DNA of 64,000 nucleotides from an uncultured Blautia sp. (GTDB lineage: Bacteria; Bacillota; Clostridia; Lachnospirales; Lachnospiraceae). This document shows, piece by piece, positions 18,352 through 30,000 of this stretch. The notes beneath the pieces were generated by a model. The model was not told where the DNA came from. It did not search any database and saw nothing but the letters and a program-made list of their open reading frames with translations. The position numbers and the translations under genes were made by a program. The stretch covers positions 43,747-107,746 of the forward strand of contig NZ_CAKRNY010000007.1 in the NCBI RefSeq assembly GCF_934371575.1. Reading direction: 5' to 3'. Every line of letters begins with the position of its first letter. Position 1 is the first letter of the stretch.

Positions 18352-20481
18352 TTACTTCTTTTTGCCTTTCTTTTTTGCCAGCACCACTGCTGCAATAACT
18401 GCACAGGCTGCCGGAACAAGTAATGTCACATAAAGACCGATTGGCGTATCGTCTCCCGTCTTTACATGGGTACTGGTTGTATGGGAATCCTCTGATTCTT
18501 CAGGTGTTTCCGTAATATCCTCTGACGGAGTAACCGTCGGTGTCACTTCCTCAAACTCGTTGGTGATGACCACTTCTGCCCTGTTATTTTCATAATTCAG
18601 AACCACGTCGCCATTCTCAACGGTATAAGTAAAGGTAAGTTCATTGCTCTTTTCCAGAGGAACACCATTTTCGTCCGTCTCAGTTACATAATACTTCACA
18701 ACGGCATCCTTGGAATCACCGATCATAACCGGTACTTCCACTGTCACGCTGCTGTTTCCATCCATAGCCAGCTCATATACACTGTCTCCAAACAGGGTAG
18801 TATGCTCCGGATCTGTGAAAATTCCCACATAGAAGGTATCCTCAGAATCTGCCGGCTCACCATTTTTCAATACATTCTTGGTGACAGCAATGGTTCCCTG
18901 ATAGTAGTAGCCTTCCGGAAGCTCGTAGAACTGGTTGTTAAAGTGGTAATCCTTTGCAGGAGCCTTTTTTGTAAGCTTAACTTCCTGTCCATCCGGGTAA
19001 ACCGGTATATAACTGTAAATATTTTTATAAATATCTGCATCTATTACAGTGCCGTATTCATCTGTCTCTGCCACATAATAGGCGGTGTCAGGATCCAGAT
19101 CCTTAAAAACAGTACCGGAAGAGGATACACCATTAAAGGTGATGGGGGAAACCGCTGAAACTCTTGTGGTCAGCTGCGGATCAGCAAAAAGTGCTGCATA
19201 GAACACGCCATCCTCTGCCATCAGAGCCTTATACTCTTCATCATACAGATTCTTTGTTACCGTGATAACACCGTTGGTGGTCTTCTCCTTCTCATCCACC
19301 ATGGTAACGGTATTCACCGCATCCGACTCATTGTTTACCGAAAACTTCACATCACGGGCAACTGTAAAGCCTTTCGGAGGCTCCAGCTCTGACAGGTAAT
19401 AATCCCCAGCCGGGATTCCTTTCAGAATGTATGGCTCAGCTCCGCTGGTAAATACAAATTTCGCACTGCCATTCTCGTCCATAATGACCTTTCCGTCTGC
19501 ATCCTTCACAACGAATTTTGCACCGGAAACATAATTTCCATCTTCATCCACCTTATTCACACTGGCGGAAATCCTTGTATTTATAACCGTCACATCTGCC
19601 ACCTTGCCAGATGCAGCCTTATAAATACCATCCAGCTCCTTCACCTGTCCTGCTGCCTCAATGGAAAATTCATAAGGCACAGAGGAAGGAATATAGCCCT
19701 CCGGAGTCTTAGTCTCGATCACCCGGTAGCTGCCTTTAGGCATATCCGTGATCAGGATCTGGCCATTGGCGTCAGATAACAGATTTGCGGAAAATTCTTT
19801 CCAGTAAAAAGCTCCGCTTTCATCACTGCCGCTCTGGGCATCATCCGGGATCTGCTCCGGGCTGTCCACATATACTTTCTGCTGCAGCACGAATTCAGCC
19901 TGCCCTACAGAATTTCCAGCCTCATCCACCTTGTGGACGAGAAGCACGCCGCCTGGAAAAGAATACTTGGGAGAAATCTCCGCATCGTAAGCATCTGCAC
20001 CGTTTTTCCCAAAATACGGAATGGGAACCAGGACTCCCTGCACATTCATGATCTCATTTCCGGAGGTCTCCCCTGCCAGATATAATGCCGGCTCAAGTCC
20101 GCTAAAAAGGATTTTTCCATTTCCATCTGCTGTCTTAACAGCTGCTGAGGGGATTGCCTGCGCCACTGCATAGGAAGTAAGGCTGTCAGCCGCCTTCTGG
20201 GCTTCACCTGCATCATTCAGATTGGCAATGGTGATTCCGCTTTTTTCAAATCCATTGGAAAAAATATATTTTCCATCCTGATAATCCGCAACCTTCCAGA
20301 GTGTAATCTCCACTCCTGTGGAATCCGCCGAAAGCTGTAAGGTTATGGAGCCCTTCTTCTCACTATCCTCTGCCCCTGAAGAAGCTCCCCAGACAGAGGA
20401 AGCCCCTTTTCCGGTGACCAGAAAAACGATCAGAACCAACAGGCTCAGGATCACTCCTGCTTTTTCAAGAAACTTTTTCAC
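18352..20481 (-). CDS. Ancillary pilin / SpaA-type cell-wall-anchored protein
   Basis: 709 residues. GTG start at 20481, with GAGAGG 9 bases upstream, then a signal sequence (AGVILSLLVLIVFLVTGKGA). Several SpaA/Cna-B-like domains follow, recognisable by GGVLLVHKVDEAGNSVGQAE, KGSYRVIETKTPEGYIPS (an E-box with the isopeptide-promoting Glu) and AGDYYLSELEPPKGF. After a Thr/Pro/Glu-rich stalk the C-terminus reads STHVKTGDDTPIGLYV, one hydrophobic helix and KKKGKKK. The sorting signal is therefore VKTGD, not LPxTG. It is the last gene of the pilus operon, 4 bases after a sortase gene, and is probably the basal or ancillary subunit. Confidence 0.88.
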   Translation of the reverse strand: MKKFLEKAGVILSLLVLIVFLVTGKGASSVWGASSGAEDSEKKGSITLQLSADSTGVEITLWKVADYQDGKYIFSNGFEKSGITIANLNDAGEAQKAADSLTSYAVAQAIPSAAVKTADGNGKILFSGLEPALYLAGETSGNEIMNVQGVLVPIPYFGKNGADAYDAEISPKYSFPGGVLLVHKVDEAGNSVGQAEFVLQQKVYVDSPEQIPDDAQSGSDESGAFYWKEFSANLLSDANGQILITDMPKGSYRVIETKTPEGYIPSSVPYEFSIEAAGQVKELDGIYKAASGKVADVTVINTRISASVNKVDEDGNYVSGAKFVVKDADGKVIMDENGSAKFVFTSGAEPYILKGIPAGDYYLSELEPPKGFTVARDVKFSVNNESDAVNTVTMVDEKEKTTNGVITVTKNLYDEEYKALMAEDGVFYAALFADPQLTTRVSAVSPITFNGVSSSGTVFKDLDPDTAYYVAETDEYGTVIDADIYKNIYSYIPVYPDGQEVKLTKKAPAKDYHFNNQFYELPEGYYYQGTIAVTKNVLKNGEPADSEDTFYVGIFTDPEHTTLFGDSVYELAMDGNSSVTVEVPVMIGDSKDAVVKYYVTETDENGVPLEKSNELTFTYTVENGDVVLNYENNRAEVVITNEFEEVTPTVTPSEDITETPEESEDSHTTSTHVKTGDDTPIGLYVTLLVPAACAVIAAVVLAKKKGKKK

Positions 20482-20485
20482 ATTC

Positions 20486-21325
20486 TCATTCCTCTCTCCC
20501 TTTCTGAGCCTTTCCCGGCAGAAAAAGGATCAGCAATATTATCACTGCAACAAGCACTGCTGCGCCAGCTGCTCCAACCATCATGATCGTAGATGCAGGA
20601 ATCATTTCCTCCGTTGATCCTACTGACGGCGGCTCCACAGCAACTGCCTCCGGAACATAATCTGTGCGCTCTCCACGAACCAGAAGTCTGTGACTGTTGA
20701 TTCCGTAAGGAGTGCAGGTAAGAAGGGTTACATAATCCTTTCCCTCTGTGATCCGGATATCATCTGTATCTTCCGGCGAAACCACTTTGATCTGGTCTAC
20801 CTTGTATGCAAGAGTTTTGCCAAGCACATGGAGGTAAAAAAGATCGCCTTCCTCCATCTGATCCAGGTCTGTAAGGATTTTCGCCGCAGGAAGGCCGGTA
20901 TGACCGCTTAATACGCAATGTGTGGACTTACCGCCTACTGGAAGTGAGGTGTCCGGCATATGGCCAATGCCCTTCTCCAGCACCTCTGTGTCAATGCCAT
21001 GGTAAATTGGCATGTATACGCCAATTTTCGGAATCTCCAGATATCCGATGGCATCCGTAACGGCCAGAAGATCGTCATAGGAGGCTACAGAAGTGCCGGA
21101 TGAGCCGCTCAGGGCTTCGTTGTACTCCTGCGCCTGTTTCCACATGGCATCCAGCTGGGAGGTATCCTCCTGCTCCACTGCTGCTGTATAGTCTGCAATT
21201 TCTACCTTTGCTGTATAAACGCTGAGCCAGTCACTGACCATGGGATAACCAAGAATGGAAATCCCGGCGACCAGAACCAGGAACATAAATACAAGAGGCA
21301 GACGTTTTTTTATGTTATGATTCAT
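20486..21325 (-). CDS. Class C (pilin-polymerising) sortase
   Basis: 279 residues: an N-terminal membrane helix (PLVFMFLVLVAGISILGYPM), the sortase barrel with SGHTGLPAAKILTDLDQMEE (catalytic His), TLLTCTPYGINSHRLLVRGE (catalytic Cys and Arg), and a C-terminal membrane helix (MMVGAAGAAVLVAVIILLIL). Two membrane anchors and the TCTPYGINSHRLLVRG block mark class C, which joins pilin subunits through lysines. Its start overlaps the stop of the other sortase by four bases. Confidence 0.95.
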   Translation of the reverse strand: MNHNIKKRLPLVFMFLVLVAGISILGYPMVSDWLSVYTAKVEIADYTAAVEQEDTSQLDAMWKQAQEYNEALSGSSGTSVASYDDLLAVTDAIGYLEIPKIGVYMPIYHGIDTEVLEKGIGHMPDTSLPVGGKSTHCVLSGHTGLPAAKILTDLDQMEEGDLFYLHVLGKTLAYKVDQIKVVSPEDTDDIRITEGKDYVTLLTCTPYGINSHRLLVRGERTDYVPEAVAVEPPSVGSTEEMIPASTIMMVGAAGAAVLVAVIILLILFLPGKAQKGREE

Positions 21326-22197
21326 TGTCTGTCACCACTATTCGTCTCGTCTTTCTTTTTCAGATGACGGGTGTAGCCCATTGCCATGAGAACAACCAGG
21401 ACTGCTCCCAGAACCAGTGCCGCGATCACTTCCAGCTGACGTATCATTGCTGCGGACAGACCGCTTCTGGCAGTGGCTGCAGTAGCCGGAGTCTCATCCT
21501 TAACTTCTGTGTATGGAATGCGGATTCCGCGGACCAGAAGACGGTGGCTGTTGATTCCGTAAGGAGTACAGGTAACAAGGGTTACGTGATCTTCTCCCGG
21601 AACGATTTCCAGGTCTTCACTCTCCTTCGGCTCTACAGTCTTGATCTGATCCACCTGATAGGCCAGGGTATCGCCAAGCACATGAATGTAAAAGGTATCT
21701 CCCTCTTCCAGCTGATCCAGTGCAGAGAGAAGCTCTGCTCCCGGAAGCCCGGTGTGACCGGACATGGCAGAATTGGTGTTGGTGCCGCCTACGGGAAGAG
21801 AGGTGTTCTCAATGTAGCCGCAACCCTTCTTCAGCACTTCATCATCAGTACCATAATAAACAGGAAGATAGACGCTTATCTTTGGAATATCCAGATAACA
21901 GATTACTCCGTCATCCATGTTCAGACATTTGTCCTCATCCTCTGTGGTGGTCCCGTAATAAAGATCCTGATTGAACTGCCTGGCCGCTTCCAGCTTTGCC
22001 TTCGCCTCCGGATCCGGCATCTCATCTATCACTTTTTCATAATCAGAAATAGTGACAGAAGCTGTATTCAAAGTCACATAGTTTCCAATGGAAGGATAAA
22101 GGATAAATCCCATTCCGATTACGAAAATGGCAAATATCACGCCCATAGGATAGCATGATCTCAGAGAAAATTTATGCTTTTTCCTGCTTTTTTCCAT
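21322..22197 (-). CDS. Class C (pilin-polymerising) sortase, second copy
   Basis: 291 residues: N-terminal helix (YPMGVIFAIFVIGMGFILYP), catalytic His in SAMSGHTGLPGAELLSALDQ, Cys/Arg in TLVTCTPYGINSHRLLVRGI, C-terminal helix (VIAALVLGAVLVVLMAMGYT). I chose ATG 22197, after AAAGGA; longer frames to 22266 include a poor leader. It is clearly a paralogue of the sortase at 20486-21325. Two class C sortases in one pilus operon are known; they often differ in whether they polymerise the shaft or attach ancillary pilins. Confidence 0.95.
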   Translation of the reverse strand: MEKSRKKHKFSLRSCYPMGVIFAIFVIGMGFILYPSIGNYVTLNTASVTISDYEKVIDEMPDPEAKAKLEAARQFNQDLYYGTTTEDEDKCLNMDDGVICYLDIPKISVYLPVYYGTDDEVLKKGCGYIENTSLPVGGTNTNSAMSGHTGLPGAELLSALDQLEEGDTFYIHVLGDTLAYQVDQIKTVEPKESEDLEIVPGEDHVTLVTCTPYGINSHRLLVRGIRIPYTEVKDETPATAATARSGLSAAMIRQLEVIAALVLGAVLVVLMAMGYTRHLKKKDETNSGDRQ

Positions 22198-22261
22198 GAA
22201 ATTGATCATCCTTTCTGGTCCGTGCTTCACACCCCTACAGGTGTTCTGGTGTGGAGTACGG

Positions 22262-22332
22262 AACACAAAAGATGAGTAAATGTTTCTTTTGTGTTTTTTG
22301 ATTTATCCGGCCCGGCAAACGCCGGACCGGAT
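22262..22332 (-). promoter_or_regulatory. Two hairpins between the major pilin and sortase genes
   Basis: In minus-strand order: ATCCGGTCCGGC-GTTT-GCCGGGCCGGAT (22332-22305), then ACACAAAAGA...TCTTTTGTGTT (22295-22262). Neither has a U-run in the leftward direction, so they look like mRNA stability or processing elements that separate abundant pilin mRNA from the sortase genes. The second has a T-run on the plus strand but no plus-strand gene precedes it. Confidence 0.5.
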
Positions 22333-22371
22333 GGGAATCATAATTTAGTTTTGATCGTTGTCAAAATCTGA

Positions 22372-23958
22372 TTATGACTGTTTTTTCTGTTTGCGGGTGT
22401 AAACGATGAACATAACACCGGCAATGAGAATCAGGGCAATACCACCGAAGGTGAAGAGGGTAGTACCGATACCACCAGTTCCTGGGAGGGTGAGACCTTT
22501 GGTGTTTGTAATCTGAATCGGATTATCATTGTCGATATTCCAAGTTACTTTATTTGCATCAGCTGAAGCTACATTTGAATTAGACTCTGTACCACTATTT
22601 CCACTTGGAGTTACAGTATCACCGCCTTTCTCTAAGTTATCCTCACTCGTCGTTGGATTAGAAGCTACTGTAAGTGTAATTGCCCTAGGAGTAGAATCAA
22701 CACTATAGCCAGCAGGTGCTTTTGTCTCGACAGCATAATATGTGCCTTTATCCAAACCATCAATTGTAGCTTTACCATTTTCATCAGTTGTAACTGTTTG
22801 ATAGTAATAATATGTGGTTCCTTCAACTGGTGAAATAGTTGAAGAAACTCCCGTTGGAAGAGTTACATTAGTTGTATATTGTTTAGGTGCATAAACTGCA
22901 AACACTGCTCCAGCAAGTTTCTTTTCACTATTAACACTATCAACCTTTTCAATTGCTAATTGACCTGTATATGTAATAACAGTATCTTCTGGAGTTTTAT
23001 GAGTAGTATTCTCATCCCAGTTATTTGTATAGGTGAGATCTACAGAGTTTGGATTTCCAGTTGCTCCAATGTTAGCATTTGTATTTAAAGCACCAGATAA
23101 TGTTACTCGAATACTGCCGCCAGGATTAGCAACAACATAGTCACTATCCAAAGATACTGTAATTACCTGTCCATTTACATTTACAGTTATCTTATCAGTA
23201 GGGCACTCAACATATTTATTAGTACTCCAAATAAATACTTTAACTTTACTTGCTTCACATGGAGTCAATCCAACAGACATTGTATCTGTAATGATATACT
23301 TTATGTCGGTAGCATAAGATGGATATTCTGGAATGGTTGAATCAATCTGATAATTTACAGTATCGTTAACAGCAACAACATTTTTATCTACTAATAAAGG
23401 ACTTTTAGTATTTTCGGTACCTTCTAAGACTATCTTTTTAGTAATAGAAGCTTCACTTGTTTTTAATGTTACAGTTGTAGTTGCATTATCTACTGCTACA
23501 AGAATATATTTTGTCGCTAATTTAATATCCTCTGCCTTATGAGCGATTTCTTTAATCAGGTAATATCCAGTAGGTAAATCCTCTACCATACCAGTTGTTA
23601 CATTTTCAGCAACGAGAGTAGAAGCGTCAGCTGCTTTAGCTAAACTATTTGATAATGCCACCATATAATCACTATCTTTAGTTTCTTTTTTAACCTCATT
23701 TGGTTTAAATATATTCTTATATGGACTTCCTACACTAATATTAGTATATACTTTATTTTTCTCTGAATCAGTTTCTACATCAAAGCCTGCAATTTTATAC
23801 ACGTTATAAGTATTAGTAGCCTTAGCTTTACCATCTAGAATTATAAGATCACATAGCGTATCTACTCCCTCAATCTTCGCAGATACTGTCATTGCCATCG
23901 TCAGTGTCATCACCACTGCTAAAAGCAAAGCAAAACATTTTTTAATATTTTTCTTCAT
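22372..23958 (-). CDS. Major pilin (LPGTG-anchored, isopeptide-type shaft subunit)
   Basis: 528 residues: signal peptide (KKCFALLLAVVMTLTMAMTV, cleavage near VSA), N-terminal domains, a middle domain with SPLLVDKNVVAVNDTVNYQI that may hold the pilin-motif lysine, and a C-terminal Cna-B domain with the E-box GTYYAVETKAPAGYSVDS. The end has the sorting signal TLPGTGGIGTTLFTFGGIAL, a hydrophobic helix and RKQKKQS. I use ATG 23958 (AAGGA 9 bases upstream) because it gives a normal signal peptide; a GTG at 23982 with GGAGA is a real alternative. It precedes the two class C sortases, the usual order for a pilus shaft gene. Confidence 0.92.
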   Translation of the reverse strand: MKKNIKKCFALLLAVVMTLTMAMTVSAKIEGVDTLCDLIILDGKAKATNTYNVYKIAGFDVETDSEKNKVYTNISVGSPYKNIFKPNEVKKETKDSDYMVALSNSLAKAADASTLVAENVTTGMVEDLPTGYYLIKEIAHKAEDIKLATKYILVAVDNATTTVTLKTSEASITKKIVLEGTENTKSPLLVDKNVVAVNDTVNYQIDSTIPEYPSYATDIKYIITDTMSVGLTPCEASKVKVFIWSTNKYVECPTDKITVNVNGQVITVSLDSDYVVANPGGSIRVTLSGALNTNANIGATGNPNSVDLTYTNNWDENTTHKTPEDTVITYTGQLAIEKVDSVNSEKKLAGAVFAVYAPKQYTTNVTLPTGVSSTISPVEGTTYYYYQTVTTDENGKATIDGLDKGTYYAVETKAPAGYSVDSTPRAITLTVASNPTTSEDNLEKGGDTVTPSGNSGTESNSNVASADANKVTWNIDNDNPIQITNTKGLTLPGTGGIGTTLFTFGGIALILIAGVMFIVYTRKQKKQS

Positions 23959-24051
23959 GATTTCTTTTCCTTTCTTTTTCACTTTCTCTCCATTTTGCCC
24001 GGAGTCGGCTTTTTTATTTTCCTGATTATTCAGGTATTTCTTTGTTTTCTT

Positions 24052-27000
24052 CTATGGTATTCCCTTCCGCCCCTCCTTTGCCGCTTTTATTAGTTTATTC
24101 CTTTTCTTAAAGGTCAAGCTAAGCCAGATAAGCGAAATAGCCCAGAAGCTTATTCCTAACCCATAAAAGATCCATCCGTCTTTCCCTCCGGTGCCCGGTA
24201 GGGTGATCCCCTGAGTTTTTTTGGTGTTGGTTATGGTGATGGTGCCGGTTGCGGTAAGGAAGCCAGAATTTGTGGATTCCGTACTGGAATAGCTGGTTTC
24301 AAAGTTGTCTACTTTATTTCCAGCTGAATCAAATACTCCGATTTCCTGTACGGAATAGATATAACCAGAATCTAAGTTGTCACACTCGAATCTCCAGTGA
24401 TTCCCCTGATTCAATTCCAGTTCCTTCACATCCTCAGTTATTTGTCCTTTTTCTAAAGTTCGCTGCAGTTTTGCTTTAACTACATATCCCGAATATTCAC
24501 CAGACGAATATCCCTGCCATTTTTTTACAACTGATATTGCCATTTCAGTATTTTTAAATGTGGATTCATTCGTAATAACAACTGCGTCAATCATTGTTTT
24601 CTCATGATCATGATACGTATAGCTGTATGAAGCATGATAGCCCGGCAAATATCCACTTCCATCTGTACCTTCCAAAACATAATAGTAGTATTCATCGGAA
24701 AGGTCTGTCCAGCTATGGCTCCAGGAATTATCAGCCTTTAAAATTACTGTTCCTACCTCTTCTGCATCTTCTGGAAGCTTTAACATTCCAGAAGTTCCTG
24801 CGCTGGGTGAAATACTTTCAGAAATTGTCAAATCTCCAGTCCAAACATAACCTTTATAATAAAGTTCCAGTACTATATCATCATTTACATCTGGACAGAT
24901 AATTTCATGATTAACTTTCCCACTACCGGCAATTGTTTTAAATTGTGCAGACCGAAGCGCACTATTTCCAATAGTATACTTCACTTCTGTTAAGTTGTAC
25001 CAATCTTTAGCATCCGACAACAGGAATTTCAATTCACTTCCTGATTCCAAAACCTCAATCGAACCAAAATCCTTTAAAAGTTCTCTTTGATTAGTATTAT
25101 TATTATAATTACAATATACTTTACACGTTATGGATTTCTTCTGTCCTGTCTCCGTTCCCTGAGATTTTTGTTTTGAACGATACAGCGTAACAGGAACTGA
25201 GTTCTGTGATACCGCCCCTTCTTTCCACTGTTTTGAAACACTGACCGAAGTCACACCAGGCTTTCTTTTATTTTCCAGTATTATCTTTCCCCCGACAATA
25301 CCTTCTTGATTTTCTCCGGAAACCACATAACTCCACTGTTCCGGATTGCTTACGACTTCTCGCACATAATAGAAATACTCGTTTTCATTCTGATCTCGTT
25401 TCGGTAAATTGTTAAAAACGTAATACCACTGATCATCATCATTCGGCGTAATATCAACAGTTTTATAAGCTTTTGTTTCAGAGGTAATTACCGCATTTCT
25501 AACAATTGACTGATATAAGTTAACAGTAATTTTTGATTCTGTATTCTTATCTACTTTTATCAGATTGCCAGCCGATGATTTCCATTGCTTATCAATTTCT
25601 ATGGAAGTATAGTCCTCATTGCTCTTTTCGTTTTCAATTATAATGGAGCCTGTCGAAACATTTTCTTTTTCAGTTTCAAAGCCTGGTGGAAAAATTTCCG
25701 AACCATCCTCTTTCAAGGAAAAATAATAATACACTGGTGAATCAGGAAGTTTGTAATTTGTTGGTGCTTCTGTTTCAACTAAGCGATAAATTGCCTTTTC
25801 TTCCAATCCTGCAAGAGTTACTGTTCCATTGACTCCAGTTGTATAACTTTTTACCATTTGCCATTTGGAGTCATTTTTCCAGTCAGTATCCGCTACTTCA
25901 CCAATATACTTCTGTAGCTCAAATACCGCTCCTTTTAGATAAATAATCTGGTTATCCTTATCTACTTTAGTCAATACCAGTTTATTCGTCCTTGCACCTG
26001 CACTACTTCCTTTGACCAGCTCTTTGTCAGTTACCGAACTACCGTCTGAGTACTCTCCTGATATTTCAATATCATTTGTAAAAGAATATTCTTTTTGGTT
26101 ATTTTGATTCAACCATTCCTCATCCGCAACCACTACATATGTATACTCTAAAATCATTGGTATCTCATCTGGTACAGATAATTCCATTTCAAATTTATTA
26201 CCAGATCCAGAATATTTTACCGAGTATAACACTTTACTAATTTCAGAGCCTTTCGTGCCATTTTCGTTCAAGCGATAGATATGAAGCGAATTTGCTTTTA
26301 ATCCAACACCCTTTAAATATGTTTTACCATTTATCTGGTGTTTTGTATAATCTACAGTGTCAGTAATTGTCAGGTTATTGCCTCCTGCCATTTTCACACC
26401 GGTTGGGTTAATAACAACACGATAGGATATTTCATCTTTTCCATTTACGTTTTTTACATCATCTATATCCGAATTTTTCATTTTTGTGATGTAAGATTTC
26501 GTAACGGTAGATGTCGTAGAATCTTCAGCCTTTTTCTCATCATTCACATAAATCTCTGCATTATTTGTATATTCTTTGCTATCTGATTTTCCAAGCATAT
26601 CATTGATTTGGACTGCATAGAAAATGCAAATTTTATGTGAGGTTTTTTCTGTATTATTGCTGTTAAAATAATATGCCTCTTCAGGTATTGTGATTGTTAA
26701 TATGCCATCGTTACAAGAATATGAAATCAGTTCATTTATTTTGTGTACAAAATACTTTCCAGAAGCATGATTTCCAGTTTCAGACCATAAGCCTTTCTCA
26801 TAATCTGTATAATTACCACCCCAATATGCCTTTACCACACTATCGTTAATATTGGGACTACCATGATATTTTCCGCCGGAAGTTTCACTTATATCGTATT
26901 CTCCTAAATATAATGAAGTTCCTTCTGGCAATTTATCCTTTATCACAATAGTGCCATTTTCTGTCAAAGAACAGGTTTCATTAACGGTTAGGCAATAATA

Positions 27001-30000
27001 TAAAACTCCCTTTGTTTCATCAAAAACATAATTTCCGTTGTTTCCACCAACATCTGTCTTTCTAAGATATCCTCCATTTACTTCTTTCTTTTCAGCGCTA
27101 TCTTCAGTATATCCTCCATCTTGATAAAATTTTCCAGTATTTCTAAATGTCCAAACAGCTCCGTCTGCCATACTGGAGACGTCAGCAGTTGTAGAATATT
27201 TCAAAACTAAATTTTTAATTGATTCCGGCCAGGTTTGACTTTCATTGATTTTAAAAGCAATTCTAAAACTACTGTAATTAGAAGTTGAAGTTCCATCCCA
27301 GGCGTTCCAATCATTTCCATCTTTTATCTGGATTTCATAATACTTAGTATCTAATGTCTTTTCTACTCCATATTCCAAATAATTCAACTGTAAATTTTTC
27401 AATTGTTCTGAAGTAATATAGTGAATTCCAATGGCCTCATTGTACTCAAGTAAAATTGTATCTTCGTAATATGATCCATCCTTTAATCCATCTGAAGGAA
27501 CATTTAAGGCAACTTTCCAATCGTAAATCTTCGTTTTACCATCTTCAGATGTGGTATCTGACGGCACAAATTCCTTATCAAGAGTACCGTTATCTTTCTT
27601 TACTTCAACTCCAATTTCACCAGAGGAGAATCCTCCATCCCCACCCTTCAAATCAGCTCTGTTGGTATAATAATTATAAAAGCCGCCATCAGCTTTGGTT
27701 TTATAACTAATTACAAAACGATGCTTTGTATTAACAACATTTCCACTTTCAGAACCTTGTTTGAATATAAATGGGAACGTCAAATTATCATATCGCGCAA
27801 CTTCTGCATTTCCATCATATTCAATCATAGAAAATGTACCAGATGAAATCTCAGCTCCGTTCTTTTTCAGAAGATCTTCTAACTGATAACCTTCCAAATC
27901 TCCGCCGAAATTGTTTACTTCAATTTCCCAGATTATTTCATCTGTCTGAGCATCATACCTACCCGTTTTGGAAATCCACTTATGCTTAAATGAAATATTT
28001 GTACTGTCACTTGGCCAATGTTTGTCATCGTGGATCTGAACATTGTTTCCCAAGGAACCATCTGTATTAATTTTATCGAATCCAGAATACTCCACATGAT
28101 AAGCTAACTGGTATTTTTCACCAGCTTTCAAAGCTGGCAACGTTACATTATCTTTTAATTTAATGTTACTGTTATTATCTATAACAAAATAATCATCAAA
28201 TTTCCATGTGATAATATTTCCATCTGCGCCCACTTTCTGTAATATCGGAGATGTTACTTTTCCACTAATCCCAGACGTAACAGACATATTATCGTTAAAT
28301 CCTTTGATGTCACCAGCCGTTCCGTTCTGTGATTTAATTGTAATAGTATAGTCAACACATTTTGTATTTACATCATAATTTTGGCATTCTTTTTCTACTG
28401 ATAAATCAGTTTTATCTTTATCATCTTCTCCTGTACCAGATTGATTTTCTTTAACCTTAATGGTTGCCGTAAGCTGATCTTTTTGAGAAAAAACATATGT
28501 ATGTTCTCCTGATGTTCCTCCTTCATTTAAATGTGACCAAAAATGAATATCTCCGTCAATTACATTACCGCTTGCCACAAACTCTTGTGATAAGGAAATT
28601 GTTATTTCGCCATTTTTCGTAATAGTGTAAGTTCCTACATCATTTCCATTGTCATCATATACCGTGCCTTTATATTCGTCATTTGGAATAATTCCCTCAG
28701 GAAGCTGATAAGTCAACTGAGTAGTTCCAGCATTCTGCAAAACGGATGCATAAATTTTGTAATTAATTGAAACTTTTACATTCTGATTTTTTTCAATTTC
28801 CGTAACATTAAATTTCGCATCGGTAATATAATCTGTCAGATCTACAGAACCAGCGTTTCTTGCCATTGCACGCATTGCCCTTCTTGGTCTTGCAGTGGCT
28901 TCGCCTTCCATTCTTACAGTTACTCCAGCTGAACATTCATCTTCTGACTCCACAACAGTATTCGTTATATCCGCTTCATCGTCTGCTTCAGGTGTCTCTG
29001 TCACTTCCGGCTCACCGGTGCTCTCCGGGGTCTCCGTTACTTCTGGAATCTCGGTTACCTGCGGAGCTTCTGTCACTTCAGGAATCCCGGTTACTTCAGG
29101 TGCATCTGTTACCTCTGGGGTTTCCGTTACATCCGGGGCTTCCGTTGCCTCTGAAATCTCGGTTGCCTGCGGAGCTTCTGTCACTTCAGGAGTCTCGGTT
29201 ACTTCGGGCGCATCCGTTACCTCCGGGACTTCTGTTACCTCTGGCTCTGCTGTTACCTCCGGTGCTTCCGTTACCTCCGGGACTTCTGTTACCTCTGGCT
29301 CTTCTGTTATCTCTGGGGTTTCCGTTACTTCTGGCTCTGCCGGCTCTTCTGCTGCACTCTTGGTCCACTGAATTTCCTGTTTTTCCAGAGTGGTCCACTG
29401 GTCGTTGTACCACTGGGCAGAAATAGAGCTTGTGCTGGCTTCTTCGCATTTTTCCAGAGTGATGATCTGTGAAATCTGTACAGTGCCATCGCCTGACTGC
29501 ATGTATACCAGACGGAGAAGACTGGAGTCATTCTCGTCTGACATAAGAGTCATGGGAAGGGTGATTTCCTCACCGTTCTCATCGAGGGCACTGATATGAC
29601 AGACGTTCTCGCTATCGGCTTTTGCAGAATCAGGAAGGGCTGCGTAGGCAGTCTGATCCATTGCCAGGGCAAGACGAGTGTCTGTATCCTGGGCGCCAGT
29701 GATCTGCCAGGATGCTTCTATCACGTATGTATTTTCTTTTTCATTATCAGGAATAATTGTAAGATGTGCTTCCGTTTTCTTATCTTCGGACACAGGTGTA
29801 TCTGATGACGGTTCACTTGGGGGGGCATCCGATAGATCAGTGCCGTCACTGAATCCGCTGTCATCAGCTTCCACATTCGCCTCTGCTTCTGACTCATCAG
29901 ATGATGTGAAGTCTTCCAGAGAGCTTTCCTCCTGTGCATATAAGACTACAGAAAATTGATTTATTGATAAAACAAGAACGAGCATTAAAGCTAAAATCTT

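Noticed and set aside
22262..22295. Plus-strand terminator-like hairpin
   Set aside because: No plus-strand gene precedes it; treated as an mRNA hairpin of the pilus transcript.
28895..29371. A plus-strand frame rich in Ser, Val, Thr and Gly
   Set aside because: It is the antisense reading of the PEVTE repeat of the adhesin; periodic codons create it.
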